From: Raffaelea ambrosiae
Taxonomy: Eukaryota > Ascomycota > Sordariomycetes > Ophiostomatales > Ophiostomataceae
Assembly (NCBI GenBank): GCA_002778195.1
Contig: PCDI01000003.1
Coordinates: forward strand, 2,067,913-2,131,912
DNA: 64,000 nucleotides
Reading direction: 5' to 3'
Below the pieces are notes generated by a model. The model was not told where the DNA came from. It ran no database searches and saw only the letters and a program-made list of their open reading frames with translations. Both the position numbers and the translations under genes were made by a program. This document shows, in pieces, positions 1-12,197 of the stretch; within the stretch, counting starts at the first letter, position 1; each line of letters opens with the position of its first letter.

Positions 1-408
1 AAGTTAAGTCCAGCACGAATCCCAGAGCGTCGTCGACCCAATGGCTGGCCATCCGAATCCGACAACCGCTGACTGGCATGTATACACACATCTCGGCCAT
101 GCAGTTGTTGCCCGCGCTGAGGAACGAGGTGTAGACGATAAGGGCGACAAGAAAGCTTCCTGGGCCGGCGTTCATCAATCCAGTGCCGATCGAGACAAAA
201 AGGGTGGTGCCGATGGCACCGCTAATAATCATCCACGGTATCTGGCGCCAGGCAAGTTTCCGTTCTAGGTGGTCGTACTCGTGAACAGTGCCGACTTCAA
301 AACCACTAGCACGTTCAGCTTCAACCTCGCCACCGGGGTGCCTTTGTCGGTCTCGGACTTGTCGAAGACCTGTTTTTCGTCGCCGCCATTGTTGGCGGTG
401 GCGGCCAT
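1..408 (-). pseudogene. Amino-acid permease (AAT/APC family), 5' part, frameshifted, runs off window
   Basis: Read on the minus strand, an ATG at 408 in good context (CACAATGGCC) opens about 25 codons of hydrophilic N-terminus. The frame then stops in a non-homologous tail, while another frame, open with no stop from about 375 to the window edge, encodes a clear fungal amino-acid permease start. That part has a charged lead-in ending DHLERKL, a first membrane segment with SGAIGTTLFVSIGTG, then NNCMAEM and MASHWVDDALGF. Restoring one C in the CCCC run near 335-340 would join the frames. No GT-AG pair allows a normal intron there. Residues just after the first helices (SGCRIRM, and GFVLDLT at the edge) also depart from what I expect for this subfamily (SGxFIRM, GFxxGWNF), which suggests decay rather than only a sequencing slip. 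The gene continues to the left of the window. The family is sure; that it is a pseudogene is inferred. Confidence 0.65.
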
Positions 409-1418
409 TGTGGAAGAGACAGTGGGTTAGCTGGTTCCGTCCTTGAATTTTTTCAAGAGAACGAGTGGAGAGTAGAGAAGAGGTGGCAAAACCATACAAA
501 ATATGCATAGGATAAGCCTCAAGACGTGGAATACAAAGAATATATATATGTGCGTGTGTGTATATATCTTCTTCTATTGCATATCCGTGAGTGTGTGCCT
601 AGCCCATACTCCTGCCCTCTGTACGCGTATTAGTTAGTTGTCTTGCATGTACCAAAACCACGGGTTATCAGACTTTTTTTTCAGACAGCTGGTAGCCAGT
701 CGAAATAGAGCTGGATTCGATGACGGCCACGCATAGCAAGTACGATAAGCAAATGGTTTGATAGTGGAGGAGCCGGGGAGCCTCGCACCCAGCCCAAAAG
801 AATACAAGAGCGACGATCTTCAAAGATAAACGATTACGTCCTGGCCCCCGCGCACACAATTCACACCCATGGATAACAAGCATTCCTGGATGAGGAAGGT
901 TTACCCACGTTCGACTGGGATACAAAGGGTGTGGCCTACCCTGTTTTTGTGCTCTGATAAGGCCGCAGTGGCTTCCCCGGAGAAATACTTGGTGTGCTCA
1001 GTGCTCGATATATTCGATAACCGCGGTCTATATCTTCGATATATCGACATGGAGTATGCATGCTGCCCCCAAAACGTCACCCGTAGCTCGCTGGTCGCTT
1101 GCCTATCCTGGACGAGGCGAACCACAGCTCTGGCAGCCTTGACAGAGATAGGATATCTGTCGAAATAGGATGCTTGTTTTCTGAGTGCTTCATGCGTATA
1201 TAAAAACATCCTGATTTTAATCGGACCTGAGTCGTTAAGCCCCCGGGCTTTTTTTGTTGCACCACTCCCTGCATCAAGATTCAGTATTGGCTGACCTGTC
1301 AAGCGGGTCGTCCCCTTATCCTGGCCCCTTTGTGTCTTTTATCTCTCCCGCAAAGGAACAGTAGACAATTCAAACCAAGTAATTGTCATCGATCGATATT
1401 GCGCAGTTTGTATGGACC
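409..1418. other. Intergenic spacer between permease fragment and dioxygenase gene
   Basis: The two flanking genes are divergent, so this spacer should hold both promoters. It contains a short TA/TG-rich microsatellite at about 540-567. The overlapping short reading frames at 668-1302 on both strands match no family I know and look like chance frames. No RNA gene was recognised. Confidence 0.5.
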
Positions 1419-2582
1419 ATGCCGTCATCTACGTCACCGGAGCTCCAGCGCATCGATGCCTCGGACATTGAGGCGCTGAAAAGGGCCATCGTCGAGGATG
1501 GTGCTGCCATCATTACCAATTTCACCACGCCGGCACTCGTAGACCAGGTCAACACCGACATCCAGCCGTATCTCGACAGCGACAAGCCCTGGAAGGGCAC
1601 CATCTTCCCGCCGGAGACCCGCCGCTGCCCGCGCCTGGTCGCCCGCAGCCAGACGGTGCGCGAAAAGTGGCTCGTCAGCAAGGTCGTGCACGAGCTGACC
1701 GAGTATTTCCTGGCCAAGACGACGTGCAACTACTACGGCGCCGAGAAGCACACGTACACGACGCACCCGATCATCAACACGGCGCTGACGATCGAGACGC
1801 GGCCGGGCAGCAAGGCGCAGCGGCTGCACCGGGACGACAAGAACTTCCACCCGGACCACGTGGACCAGACCAAGACGGGGTACCGGCTGGGCAGTGACGT
1901 CGGAATGGCGTTTCTGATCCCGGGCGTCAAGACGTCGATTGAGAACGGCGCAACACAGGCACGCTTACAACCAAGAACCACCCCCCCCTTGTTTGCCCTT
2001 TCTTTTCGGCTTCTTGATATTGCTCACACCTTTGCGTGTCTGTTGATCACTGCTTGCACACTTGTGCACCTTTACACACTCACCAACATCGTACGCGTAT
2101 CTCCCCCCCCTCCCCTCACTAACAAAGCAACCCAACACTCCAGGTCCTCCCTGGGTCGCACCTCTGGGGCCTGGACCGGTGGCCCAGGACGGAGAATCTG
2201 GCGTACGCGGTGATGAACAAGGGCGACGCGTTTGTGATGCTGGGCTCGACGTACCACGCGGGTGGCGAGAACACGACGACGGACCAGGAGCGGCCGATGC
2301 ACGGGCTGTTCTTTATGCGCGGGGTGATGCGCGGGGAGGAGAACCAGTATCTGGTCCACACGAAAGAAGAAGTGCTGTCGTGGCCCAGGGAGGTGCAGCG
2401 GGTAATGGGGTTCCACCTGTCGAGCCCCAACATTGGCTTCGTCGACTTCCAGTCGCCGGTGGAGTGGATGGAAGGGGTGGACCGGCCGTACTGGGTAGAC
2501 CCGGACCCGGCCTTTACGGGGGTTCTGGAGTCGGAGAAGGAGACGGCGGCCGTGCCAGCAGCCAATTTGGTGGAGGCTGCTG

Positions 2583-2587
<5 letters not shown>
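1419..2587 (+). CDS. PhyH-type Fe(II)/2-oxoglutarate-dependent dioxygenase
   Basis: Two exons, 1419-1958 and 2144-2587, give 327 aa. The fold is that of phytanoyl-CoA dioxygenase-like fungal oxygenases, which use Fe(II) and 2-oxoglutarate to oxidise small substrates, often in secondary metabolism. The metal triad is visible: H137-x-D139 in the LHRDD motif and H218 in TYHAGGENTT. The motif ENGAT..VLPGSHLW, typical of the family, is reconstituted exactly by splicing. The intron (185 nt) has a GC donor (CACAG/GCACGC), a CTAAC branch site near 2118 and a CCAG acceptor. No GT donor keeps the motif intact. The ATG at 1419 fits the family N-terminus; the in-frame TTG at 1383 is not a likely start. 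No other biosynthetic gene lies nearby, so the substrate cannot be guessed. The stop codon runs directly into a GA microsatellite. Confidence 0.85.

Positions 2588-2623
<36 letters not shown>
2586..2623. repeat. (GA)19 microsatellite overlapping the dioxygenase stop codon
   Basis: A perfect GA dinucleotide run of 38 nt begins with the last two bases of the TGA stop codon. The 3' UTR therefore starts inside a slippage-prone repeat, though the coding frame itself is not affected. Confidence 0.95.
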
Positions 2624-2625
<2 letters not shown>

Positions 2626-5600
2626 CGTATGCATTGAATGCCATTCTCAAAAGAAGCTTCATTGTGTTGATATAGGGGGGGGGCTCTGCTAGGCTGATTA
2701 GATGATATACCTGATAGACTCAGCTAGGTCATCTGTATCTCAATTTTTCTTTCCCATTGAGTTGGGATACTTCTCCTGCCAGTGGGTATGGTCAGGCATT
2801 ATGTTCTGCAAGTGTGCGACGACACTGATAGGGTGGTGCTTATAGAGGCTTTCCCCATGGTCGACCTTACCGCGAGCCACTACAGAGAAGGCGGTGGATA
2901 ATAAGTGAAATCCGGGGTACCTTCCAGGCCGAGGCTAGAAGCTAGATTGTGTAACTGCTTGATTCGGCATGGTGCTGTTTGGGGGCGCTCATGGCCTGAA
3001 ATACCAGGCATACTAGAGGAAGTTGTTTCGTGGCTGGGGAGGAAGGAAAGAAGCGAGAAGAAGGAAGATTGGCAAGACCCGGAAGGAACAGCGTGGCGCG
3101 AACTAACAACTAACTAGTTGACTAATACTCGTACACCGTACTTGTACTCGTAGTTAGCACAACAATACGGGACCTGTCTCCTTGTTTTTTTGCACCTTTC
3201 ACTGCCCTGCCAAGGCGGCTGCGAGCTCTTTGCTTCTATTACGGGCTGCGCGTAGTAAGCTGCGGCTGTCAAACGGCCATGACGAGACGAACACGCAGAT
3301 GGAACAAGAATAGGTTTGTTTGTTGAGACATGCGCAGCGTGCGAAAATAGGGAGAGTCAGCCACACAGAGAACAAAGGCCTGGATGTAGGGGGAAAAAAA
3401 AACCCAGATCGATCCAAAACTGGGGACCAGGGGTGGTTCCAGGCCCGTGGACCAACCAGCTGTGGCCGCCATGTCGCTATGTCTCTCGTATAAAATAGCG
3501 CTCACGGCGGAGCGCGCTGGGGGAGAACCTGCATGCAGGGGTAGCTTGCAGGGGCAGCGGAACGGCTGGGAGGAGTGCCCGCGGTAGGTGGCGAGAGCAG
3601 AAGCGAGAACGGGAGTGCAGCAAGCAAAGAAGGACTGGATACCCGGCAAGGACGTTATTCATACATAGTACAAAGTACACGCGATTAGCAGGCCCGCAAG
3701 CGTATCGTACACGGGGTATTCGTCTCATGGCGGCTGCTGAAGATCGCCACGGAGGACGGCCCTGATGCACGCCTGGACCTGAGAGTGAGAATTGGCACGC
3801 GGCGGGAGAGGCTGCGAGGCGGGAAAGCATTGGGCGGACGCGGTGCCGGGCGTGGCGCCGGACGTGGTGAGCGAGAGCGAGGCTGCCCTGTTTTCGTGAT
3901 GGCGCGTTTTTTCCGCAGGATGCTGGAGTTCTGCCACCCACCCATTACCAACACTGGGGCACCAGGGCTGGGAAACTGGAGACCGCGCGGCCAGGTCTGG
4001 CTCTGGTTGTACCCTCGTCTCTTTTTTTTGTTTGTCTGTGCTATCTCTTGCTGCCTCTTGCTGCCTCTTGCTGCCTCTTGCTCTATTGTCCTCCATGCCG
4101 GCCTAGTCCCGGACTGGCCACTCTTGGGACCCATCCTTGCAGAGCTGAGCGCACAGGGCGGGCGCGCACAAAACTGTGCACTGCATCTTACGGTGAGTGT
4201 GCACTATGTAACTAAGTACATGGTCAGATATGTAAGCATGCCATGCACGCAGACCTGAGCTGCATGCCTCATGCACGTGGGCCGGGGTGGGTGGTTGTGC
4301 GAAAAAAAAAGGGCCATTTTCGTGTCCTGTCTGCGCAAGCCGGAGACATTGTTTTGTTTCCTCTTGCTGTGTGCCGTGTAAGATACTCGTGTATCTCACC
4401 CTGTGGTCTCTTTTTTGCGAATACGCCCGTATTGGTTGGTGGTGTTTCTTGCCTTCAAGTAACTATTGCAAGATACTCAGGTTCTTTTGCTGGCCTCAAA
4501 CCCCGGTGCCAAATTCCGTCCCAACTCCAATTATGGCTGGCTGGCTCCTCCGATGGCGTCCCCACTGTTCGCCCCATCCAATTTTTTTTTTTTTTTTTTC
4601 CCCCTCTCATCATCAGCCAGGGGCTGTCGGTCGGCCTTGGGCAAGAACCATTTCCCATGATCCGGCACCAACAGGACTTTTCTTCCTTCTTTGGTCCGCC
4701 GGGCGCCTCGTCTTGCTTGCTTTTCCAGACAGCTCATTTCCGCCAGGTAAACAACGCGAAGAAGCCAAGTCAACAAGCAAATCTAGAAGCGTCTTAATCG
4801 TGAGGAGCACGCTGTACAAAGTACTCTTGTAAGAAAGCACTTGCATACTGCTGAGTCATCAAAAATGGGGAAGAAAAAGGAGAAAAGCAACGAGATCAAT
4901 GGCACTGCCTTATGCACAGGCAGGCACGGTATCGATACCAAGAATAGGGTCACAGTGGAGGAACCAATGCAGGAGACCCGTGCACCGAGCTCGCCTGTCT
5001 GCAGGTCGGAATCCGGCTGGTGACAGCAAGATGACAGCAAGATGGTGTGAAGCCGGGAAAAACATGTGGAAGAATCCACCCCTCGCGTTGTTAGGCAGAG
5101 GCAACTCTGCGAGAGACACTGGAGAGAACATCGGAGCCAGTACGCGTACGGGTGCATAGCAACCACAAAGCATGTACTCGTAGTACTCGTGGTTGTACTC
5201 GTAGACCGCGTCCCAGGATTCGAGCCAGCCCCAATGCAGCAAGCAGCATTAACATCATTGAAATCACCCATCCTTAGCCAGTGCCAAAGTCTGGTAGGGG
5301 GTTGGTTTAGCGGCAGCAGGGTGAACACAACAAAACACACCAAAAAGCACCAAATACAACGGAGTCTGGCTATTGTCCGTTTCGACCGACGCGGGCTTCT
5401 TCCTTCCTGGCCCTCCTGGCCCTCCACCGAAACACATGCTAATACGATAACCTTCTTGTCTGGCTGTTGTCACGCACACTGTCCATGCAAGGGAGGTCCT
5501 TCTGCTGTCTGCGGAGAAGGGGTCCTTTAAGAGAGAATTAAGGTAAAAAGTAGAAAATGAGGGTCAAGGAATTTTTGACGAACAGGAAAAAATGAGAGGC

Positions 5601-6150
5601 TTGCCCGCAGCTGGACCTGGCGGAGCCAAACGGCCAGCTGGAGTGGGCGCGTTAGTTAGCGCGCGCCCTCCGTTATTGCGTTATTATGGTTGTTGGCTTT
5701 ACGCTCAATCAGTGCCTAAGCAGTTGATAACTTAATAGCAGTCTCGCCGTTAGTGCCTGTGGGTTGTCTGGGCCTGCGCAAACTGGCGTGCGGCAAGCGC
5801 AGCAGCTCGCGCAAAACGGACCATCAGGGTCCACTGCAATTTTCAGGGCCCCGGTCGCTGCTAGCAGGTTGTCTTCAGCTGGTTGGTCCAGAGAGAAGGA
5901 GCGACCCTGCACAGGCTGATGGCAGGTCCTGCAGCCGTATCTGGCAGTTCCAGTCCTGGCTCTTTTTTGGTCAACCGCCTCCAACCTCCTCCGAGCCCCG
6001 TAGTGCTCCAAGCCCCAGAGCCAGAGCCCCAGGCGGCCGCCCATCTCCATACTGTCCTACGGTGTGCTCGTAGTACCTACATAGTACAAAGTACGAGTAT
6101 GTAGTTGACTACTATCGTATGTACAGAGTTCGGCGCTCACCACCACCACT
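2624..6150. other. Long intergenic region, no gene recognised
   Basis: I see only short reading frames without family resemblance. The region holds a 10-nt repeat of CTCTTGCTGC near 4046-4083, a T18 run near 4582-4599, and several copies of the intergenic words TACTCGTA (3126, 3145, 5175, 5196, 6092) and TACATAGTA (3662, 6078). Base composition is less GC-rich than in the genes. No tRNA-like T-arm with a matching acceptor stem was found. Confidence 0.5.
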
Positions 6151-9055
6151 GCCCGCACTAACTTCTTTTCGGCACGCTTGGCACGTCCTAGGCCTGCCCT
6201 TATTTGCCTTTCCTTGCGCTCCTTCCCTGCCCCGTCTTCGCGAATGGAGTCCTTTCCTCGCCCATCATCCCTACTCGTACATAGTAGGTCCCCCATTCCT
6301 TCCCTTTTGCGCTTGGCTCCTGCCCCGTGGCCGCCGGGCACCCCCGCTGGACGCCCTAAGCCCCTTTCTCTCCTGTTCGACCACCTGTTTTTAGTGCTGT
6401 CGTGCTGTGGTATTTTTGCATCTTATTGTCGGTATTTTGCAGCTTTATTTTAGCAATTGTTTTTATTCCGGCTTCTCTTATTGTCTGTTTCCGTTTTCGC
6501 CTCGCTCGCCTCGCTCGCTCCCTCGGTCTCATCGTCCCCTCCCGTTCTTCGTCTTCGTCTTCCTCCTCTCCCTGACGCCTCGCCTCCTTTGTCCTTTGTT
6601 CTCTTGCTGTTTTGGTTCCGCAGCCATCCAGCCTCCGCCCACGCCTGCCGAGACGCTGCTCACGTTTTGTTGTCTTCGTTGCCTCTTGGTTTTTTTTTTC
6701 TTCTTGTATTTGGTTGCCTCATCTCTTTTTTATTTTTTATTTTTCTCACGTTTTCACGTCGTCACGTCTTCTCACCTGTCCTCTTTTCTTTCCACTCCCC
6801 TGCTCTTCCTGGTTCTGGCCGCCCACACAGACGACACCCACCCCTGCACCCCTGTCATCTCTTGCCCGCCGCCGTCCAATCGTGCGCCAGGCTGGGTACA
6901 CACATTCTGCGGTCTCTATTTACTCTATTTTACCCTATTGTACTTTATTTACACCAACCTCTTTTTTGCGCTCTCTTGCTTTCTTCTTTCGCTTCTCCCA
7001 CTCCTCGCCTCCTCGACTGCCCGCTGCTTCCGTTCGTCGAGCCTGAGACGTTCCCCATTCCTCCTTCTTCATTCCTGACGCTCGCACACCCCTCTGGACC
7101 TGCGTCAGCATCAGTGTTGTTTGGGGCTTGACCGGTGTCCCTGACCCTCTTTAATGGTTCAGTCCCTGATTTTTTTTCTCGTATACCTTGCCGCCTTCTT
7201 CACGCTACCCACCTCTAGCCGACTCAGCCAAGACCATACAAACACCCTACCAGCAACCAACCACACACACAAAAAAAAACCGGCACACGCTCTCTGACTC
7301 TCAGACATTGTCACAAAACAAACCTGCCCTGACAGATCAACAACCTCGTCCGCAAACGGTCTGCCTCCTTTCGTTTGAACCCCGACCTTCTCTTCGACGT
7401 GCTCTTCGATTTTCTCTCCAGCACTGTCTTCCACATTCTCTTCTCACGCAGCCGTCGCCGCCTCGTCGGAATCCATCATCAAGGCAAAGCCCCCCTGCTG
7501 CGCCCTCGATTTTGTTGTCTTCAACTCTCGCTCTCCTTTCTCGCTCCGCCTTGCGATTTCGCGTCCTCTCGAACGTTCACCCCTCGCTCTTTCCGTCGTC
7601 CTCGAACGATCGAACACTCTCGCTCTGTCTCTCGCCTTGATATACCACCTGCTTGGATTCCTGCGTTTTTCCTGCGATTTCATGACCTGCTACAAACGAC
7701 TCCTAATTAATCACAACACCTGCTCTCGGCTTCGCCTCCCGCCTCATCTCTGTAAGTCGTTCAATCCTGGGACTGCCCTGCTCTGTGTGCATCGCTCCCA
7801 ATTAACCTGCCCGCTCCCCCACTGCCCTTGCCCGTGCTCTCTGTTCATCTTCTTGCTTCGTTCTCGCTTCCCGCTTTCCTTGCATTCCCTGTTCTCCACC
7901 GCCCTGCCGTCCCTTATGCCTGGCTCCTATCACTGCCCGCCGCGCCGCAAGGCCAGCTTTTGGCCTCGTTTGTTTTCTCGTCTCGCTCTGAGCAGCAGCT
8001 TGGCAGCAACACACTCCACCTTGCGCTCTGCGTTGTGATCCGAAGCTGCGCTCGCCACAAACGCATCTGCACGCTCTTTTGGGTCCCGAAACCTGCACGG
8101 CTCTATCCTGCCTCCCCTGCCTCCCGCCTATGAAAGACGACGACCACGAGACCCCGGCGGCCTTCTCCGTCCCGCGTTGTGGTTGTGTGGGTGTTGGTAT
8201 GCGGTTGTATTAGCACCAGCATTTTTTGCGGCATTCGTGCATGCGTGCTTGTGTACTTCTGTGTGTGTGCGTGCGTGTGTGTCTCAGTCTGCTTTGTGCG
8301 AGGGTGCCGCTTTGGGTCGACTTGTTTCGCTCCCGTTGTGGTTACTGTGGACAACTGGATCCTCCGGACTGGAGTGGCCGCGTTTCGTGTTTTGACGACC
8401 TGCGCTGCGTGTTCACATTACTTCTTCTACCTCCGCTGCGCTGTTGTTCTGCTGTTTCCTCTTCTCTGCCTGCTCCTAGCCTGCCCGTGTTCACATCCAT
8501 CCCTCTCTGCCCTCTGCTTCTTTGCCTGTCTGTCCGTCGTCTTGTGATCTATGTGCCCGGACCATCTTCTGGCGGCCACAACCTCGCCGAAACCAACACG
8601 CGGGCACTCGCATTGTTGCACGACGACTTGCACTCCCTTCCTCGCTGCACGGCATTGCATACCCCAGTCCCCAAAATTATAAATAAAAAACACCAACGGG
8701 GCTGAAAGACCACCAGGGCCCCTCAGAAAAAAGAAGAATATCCTTGCTAACCCGAAGCCTCGCCCTCTCCGCCATGTAGCCACCCGACACTGAGCGTCAT
8801 AGCCACCCCGACTGCTAATTATCGACCGTCACATCTGTCGCCTCCTCAGCCCGTCGACCGTCGTCTTTGCCTCCTCTGCCATCCTTCGCCCCCCCGGATC
8901 CTGCTCCTCAAACGCAAACCGACCAGTGCACGCGTCGTCTCCCGCCTGTCGCCCGTCGATCGAGCCTTCCAATCGCTTCTCGCTTTCACACCGCCACAGT
9001 TTATGGGCACCACCCCCCTCGACCACTTCGGTCCGTTCCTCCCATAGCTTTCTAT
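6151..9055 (+). promoter_or_regulatory. Pyrimidine-rich probable promoter and long 5' leader of the 9056 gene
   Basis: From about 6150 to 8990 the plus strand is strongly C/T-rich, with long stretches of cct, ttc and tcg words. This composition is common upstream of filamentous-fungal starts, but here it extends for almost 3 kb. Apparent reading frames in this stretch (for example 6407-7078 and 6457-7131) are low-complexity Ser/Phe/Leu/Pro translations that differ between frames, as expected of a composition effect. I interpret it as promoter plus a long leader, possibly with leader introns or upstream ORFs. No start site can be fixed from sequence alone. Confidence 0.4.
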
Positions 9056-12000
9056 ATGCCTAGATTTCCAGTCGCCTTCAGCAAGCGGAAATCAGCCGCC
9101 GAGAGCTTCGAGAATGTCGCCGTAACACCCCCCTCAGGCTCGTCCTTCCGCGTCCTGGAACGCTCAGAGATCCCCGGCGGCGGCGCAAAGAACTTCGACA
9201 CCAACCCGGCTCTCCGTCCGCCTGCCAAGTCCTACACCATGCCCAGCACCACCACTGCTGCGGATAGCACCTACCCGAACGACAACCTCTTTGCTGACCT
9301 CAAGAACAACCGGTACGTCGTTGCACTTGCGTTTCTTTGTTTGCTTGGGGGCCGCATGGCCAGACGCATGCCCTTGTAATGGCCACGTTGGAGAAGGACC
9401 TCGTCCCTCCCCAGTCCAAGAAAAGAATCCACTAACACCAATCAGTGGCAGCGGCTCCTCCACAACCAAGACCACTTCCACTGACAATTCCTCCCGCCAC
9501 AGCAACGCATCGACTGCGCCCTCTTCTGCTGACATGGGTCAGCAGCAGCAGCAGCAGCAGCAACAGCAACAACAACAGCAATACCAGCAGCAGCAGGACA
9601 AGAAGTCTTACGCCGACATCCCTGTTCCGCCTGTCCCAAAGAGCAGCTCAACCAGCAGTTTTCTGAGATCGGCTGGGCGAACCTTTTCTTTTGGCGGTCA
9701 GCGGAAGCACCACGCCCTGCCATCGGCATACGAGGACCAGCCCCCTGAAACGCCGCCTAGATTCGAGTATACCACCAGAGACCGTGCTGCCACGTCGTCG
9801 ACCGTCACGACGGCCACTCCGCCCAAACTCGAGGAGGACTTCACCCTCGATCTCGGAGGCGACTTTGGCTCCATGCTGGGCAGCTTCGATAAGCGCTCCA
9901 GCGGGATGACCATCCGCGATGATGCTGACGGCCGTCCCGCCTTGGCGCCACGCTCGCTGACGGGGAACCGTCTTAACCAGCCCACGCCCATCCAGGTCGA
10001 CAACCAGACCAAAGTCGAGCCCTCGCCCTATTCCTGGGGCAGCCACAATTCCAACGACCAGCTCATGAACTCGCATTCAGCTATGGCTTCACCGACTAAC
10101 GAAAATGCGCCACCACCGCCTGTTCCGAGACACGCCTCGCCGTACGGCGTCGGGCCCGAGTCGCCTCCTGGTCCTGCATCGCCCTCCGAAAATGGCCTGA
10201 AGCGAAGCAGTGCCGTCTTTGGCCGCCGCCGATCCACCATCGACTATTCCGCCGAGGTCGAGGACGAGGACGCCACTTTGCTGAAGGACTCGTACTCCAC
10301 TGTCAATCGATTTCTCTCTGGCGCGACCGCGTCGAACTCGGTGGCCAACCGTTCCACCCCTTCCAGCGGTCGCTTCCGGAGAGACGAGGAGACGCTCGCT
10401 GGCCCCGGGCCAGCCAAAGCGTCTGGCGCGGGCTACCGACAGGTTCCGACCGAATCTACATCGCCACGGTTTGGCTCCAAGGCTACCAACGACGAGGAGG
10501 ACAACCTGTTTGACAGCAGCTTTTCCCGCTCGACGAGACAGAACCAGCGATACGTTGTTACCCAGCGCAACCCGCCTCCTCCGTCAAACAACAAGGTCAT
10601 GACGCCCGCCGAGTTCGAGCGCTATCGCAAGGACAAGGAGCGCGAGGAGACTAGCAATGGCGTCAGCATCATCAAGCCAGAGGACTCGGACAACGAGGAT
10701 GAGGAAGACAACTACGAAGACGACATTGACGAGGCAGAGAAATCCCGCCAAGCTGCAAAGCAGAGACGGAAGCAAGAAGCTCACATGGCCGTCTACCGTC
10801 AGCAGATGATGAAGGTCACCGGAGAGGCCGCGACCGGAACCCCCATTCGCTCCACCCATCCTTCCATGTCCACCCCCAACCTCCCGAGCCTTGCAGGCGA
10901 CGCATCTGCCGCACCTTCGCCCCCGCAGGCCGGTTCGGATGGGTCAGACGAGGACGAGGAGGTGCCGCTGGGTATCCTGGCCGCCCACGGCTTCCCGAAC
11001 AAGAACCGCCCGCCAACTCGCCTCGGCTCAATGATGTCCAACCCGAACCTGCGTGCCGCTGCCGCCCCTAGCTACCAACGTGCCGGCTCGGTTATGGGCG
11101 ATCCTTCTGGCAACGGTGCCGCAGGCTCTGTTGCTGGTGGCAATGGCCGTCTTCCGCCCTTTGCGAGAAATCTTCCCCAGGACCCCTACGGCTTGGTCCA
11201 GCCATCTGTCAGAGAGACCCTCAGCTACAGCGCTGGCCAGCCCGCTGGACAGCAGCCTCAGGGCAGCATGCCCGGCGGCTTGGTTGGCGTGATTGCCACA
11301 GAGGAGCGCTCTCGGGCTCTTCGCAGAGGCAGCCCCAACGTCGACGCCATCAACAAGCCCATGCCGGGCATGATGACTGGCCAGTTTGACCCTATGGGTG
11401 GTCTTCCTCCTCAGATGATGTACCCGGGTATGGCCCCACCTCAGATGCTCACGCCAGGTGACCAGGCCCAGATCCAAATGACACAGCAAATGCAGCAATT
11501 CATGCAGATGCAGATGCAGTTCATGCAGATGATGGCCAGCAACAACAACAACCGCCCTGTGTCCCAGTATGGCGGTACCAATGGAATGGCGCCCAATGGC
11601 ATGCCCAACGGCATGTTCAATGGTATGCCTACCCCTGACATGATGCGCCACTCCTTTGCCGACCAATCGTCGACAATGGACATGGCTGGAGGACGTCCTG
11701 ATATGCACATGCGCACCATGAGCATGGTTCAACCCAGCTCGGCGTCTTGGATTCAGCAGCCGAACGGCTATGCTCCCTCGATCCGCGTCCAGGGTGCAAC
11801 AAATGGCTACGCACCTTCTATTGCACCTTCCGAGCGCAGCAACATTGGCCTTCCTGGTCGGTACCGCCCCGTGTCGCACATGCCAGCCGGCCCCAACGCG
11901 AATGAGCTGCATAAATCGATCGCCATGTCGGGCGCGACCGGCGCCCACGGAGAGCCGGTCAATGGCAGTTCCAGCCCGGGTGCCAGCAGCGACGGACTCG

Positions 12001-12197
12001 GTGCTCCCAGCCCAGGCAGCTTGGATCACGCACGGAAGCAGACGAACCGGTCGCCCCTGAATAACGCCACCAACGCAGATGATGATGACGACGAACAGGG
12101 CTGGGCCGCTATGAAGGCCAAGCGCGACAAGAAGCGGTCGTTGTGGAAGTCGAAGAAATCCACTGCCGGAAGCGAAATCAGCACCTTAATCAGCTAA
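9056..12197 (+). CDS. Conserved low-complexity fungal protein of unknown function
   Basis: Two exons (9056-9312 and 9446-12197) give 1002 aa. The 133-nt intron has a GTACGT donor, a CTAAC branch and a CAG acceptor, and restores LKNNRGSGSS in frame. I recognise the protein as one found across filamentous ascomycetes, but I know no name or function. The sequence shows a basic start (MPRFPVAFSKRKS), a phospho-rich STTKTTSTDNSSRHS block, a polyglutamine run, and a conserved LDLGGDFGSML segment. An acidic stretch is followed by a charged helix near residues 495-540 (EKSRQAAKQRRKQEAHMAVYRQQMM). After these come the segment VPLGILAAHGFPNKNRPPTRL, a Gln/Met-rich helix near 760 (QQMQQFMQMQMQFMQMM), and a basic C-terminus (KAKRDKKRSLWKSKK). 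There are no membrane segments or catalytic motifs. It is probably a disordered scaffold or RNA/cytoskeleton-associated protein, which is inference. Confidence 0.85.

Noticed and set aside
5161..5240. Possible tRNA because of a GATTCGAGCC T-arm-like string
   Set aside because: No matching acceptor stem, D-arm or anticodon arm could be drawn around it.
6407..7131. Overlapping 220-codon hydrophobic frames suggesting a membrane protein
   Set aside because: Two frames are open over the same pyrimidine-rich DNA and both look hydrophobic, which is what C/T-rich sequence gives; no conserved motif or consistent splice structure.
9291..9445. Non-ATG extension of the second exon of the 9056 gene to 9291
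   Set aside because: It crosses a clear GTACGT...CAG intron whose removal restores the conserved junction with exon 1.
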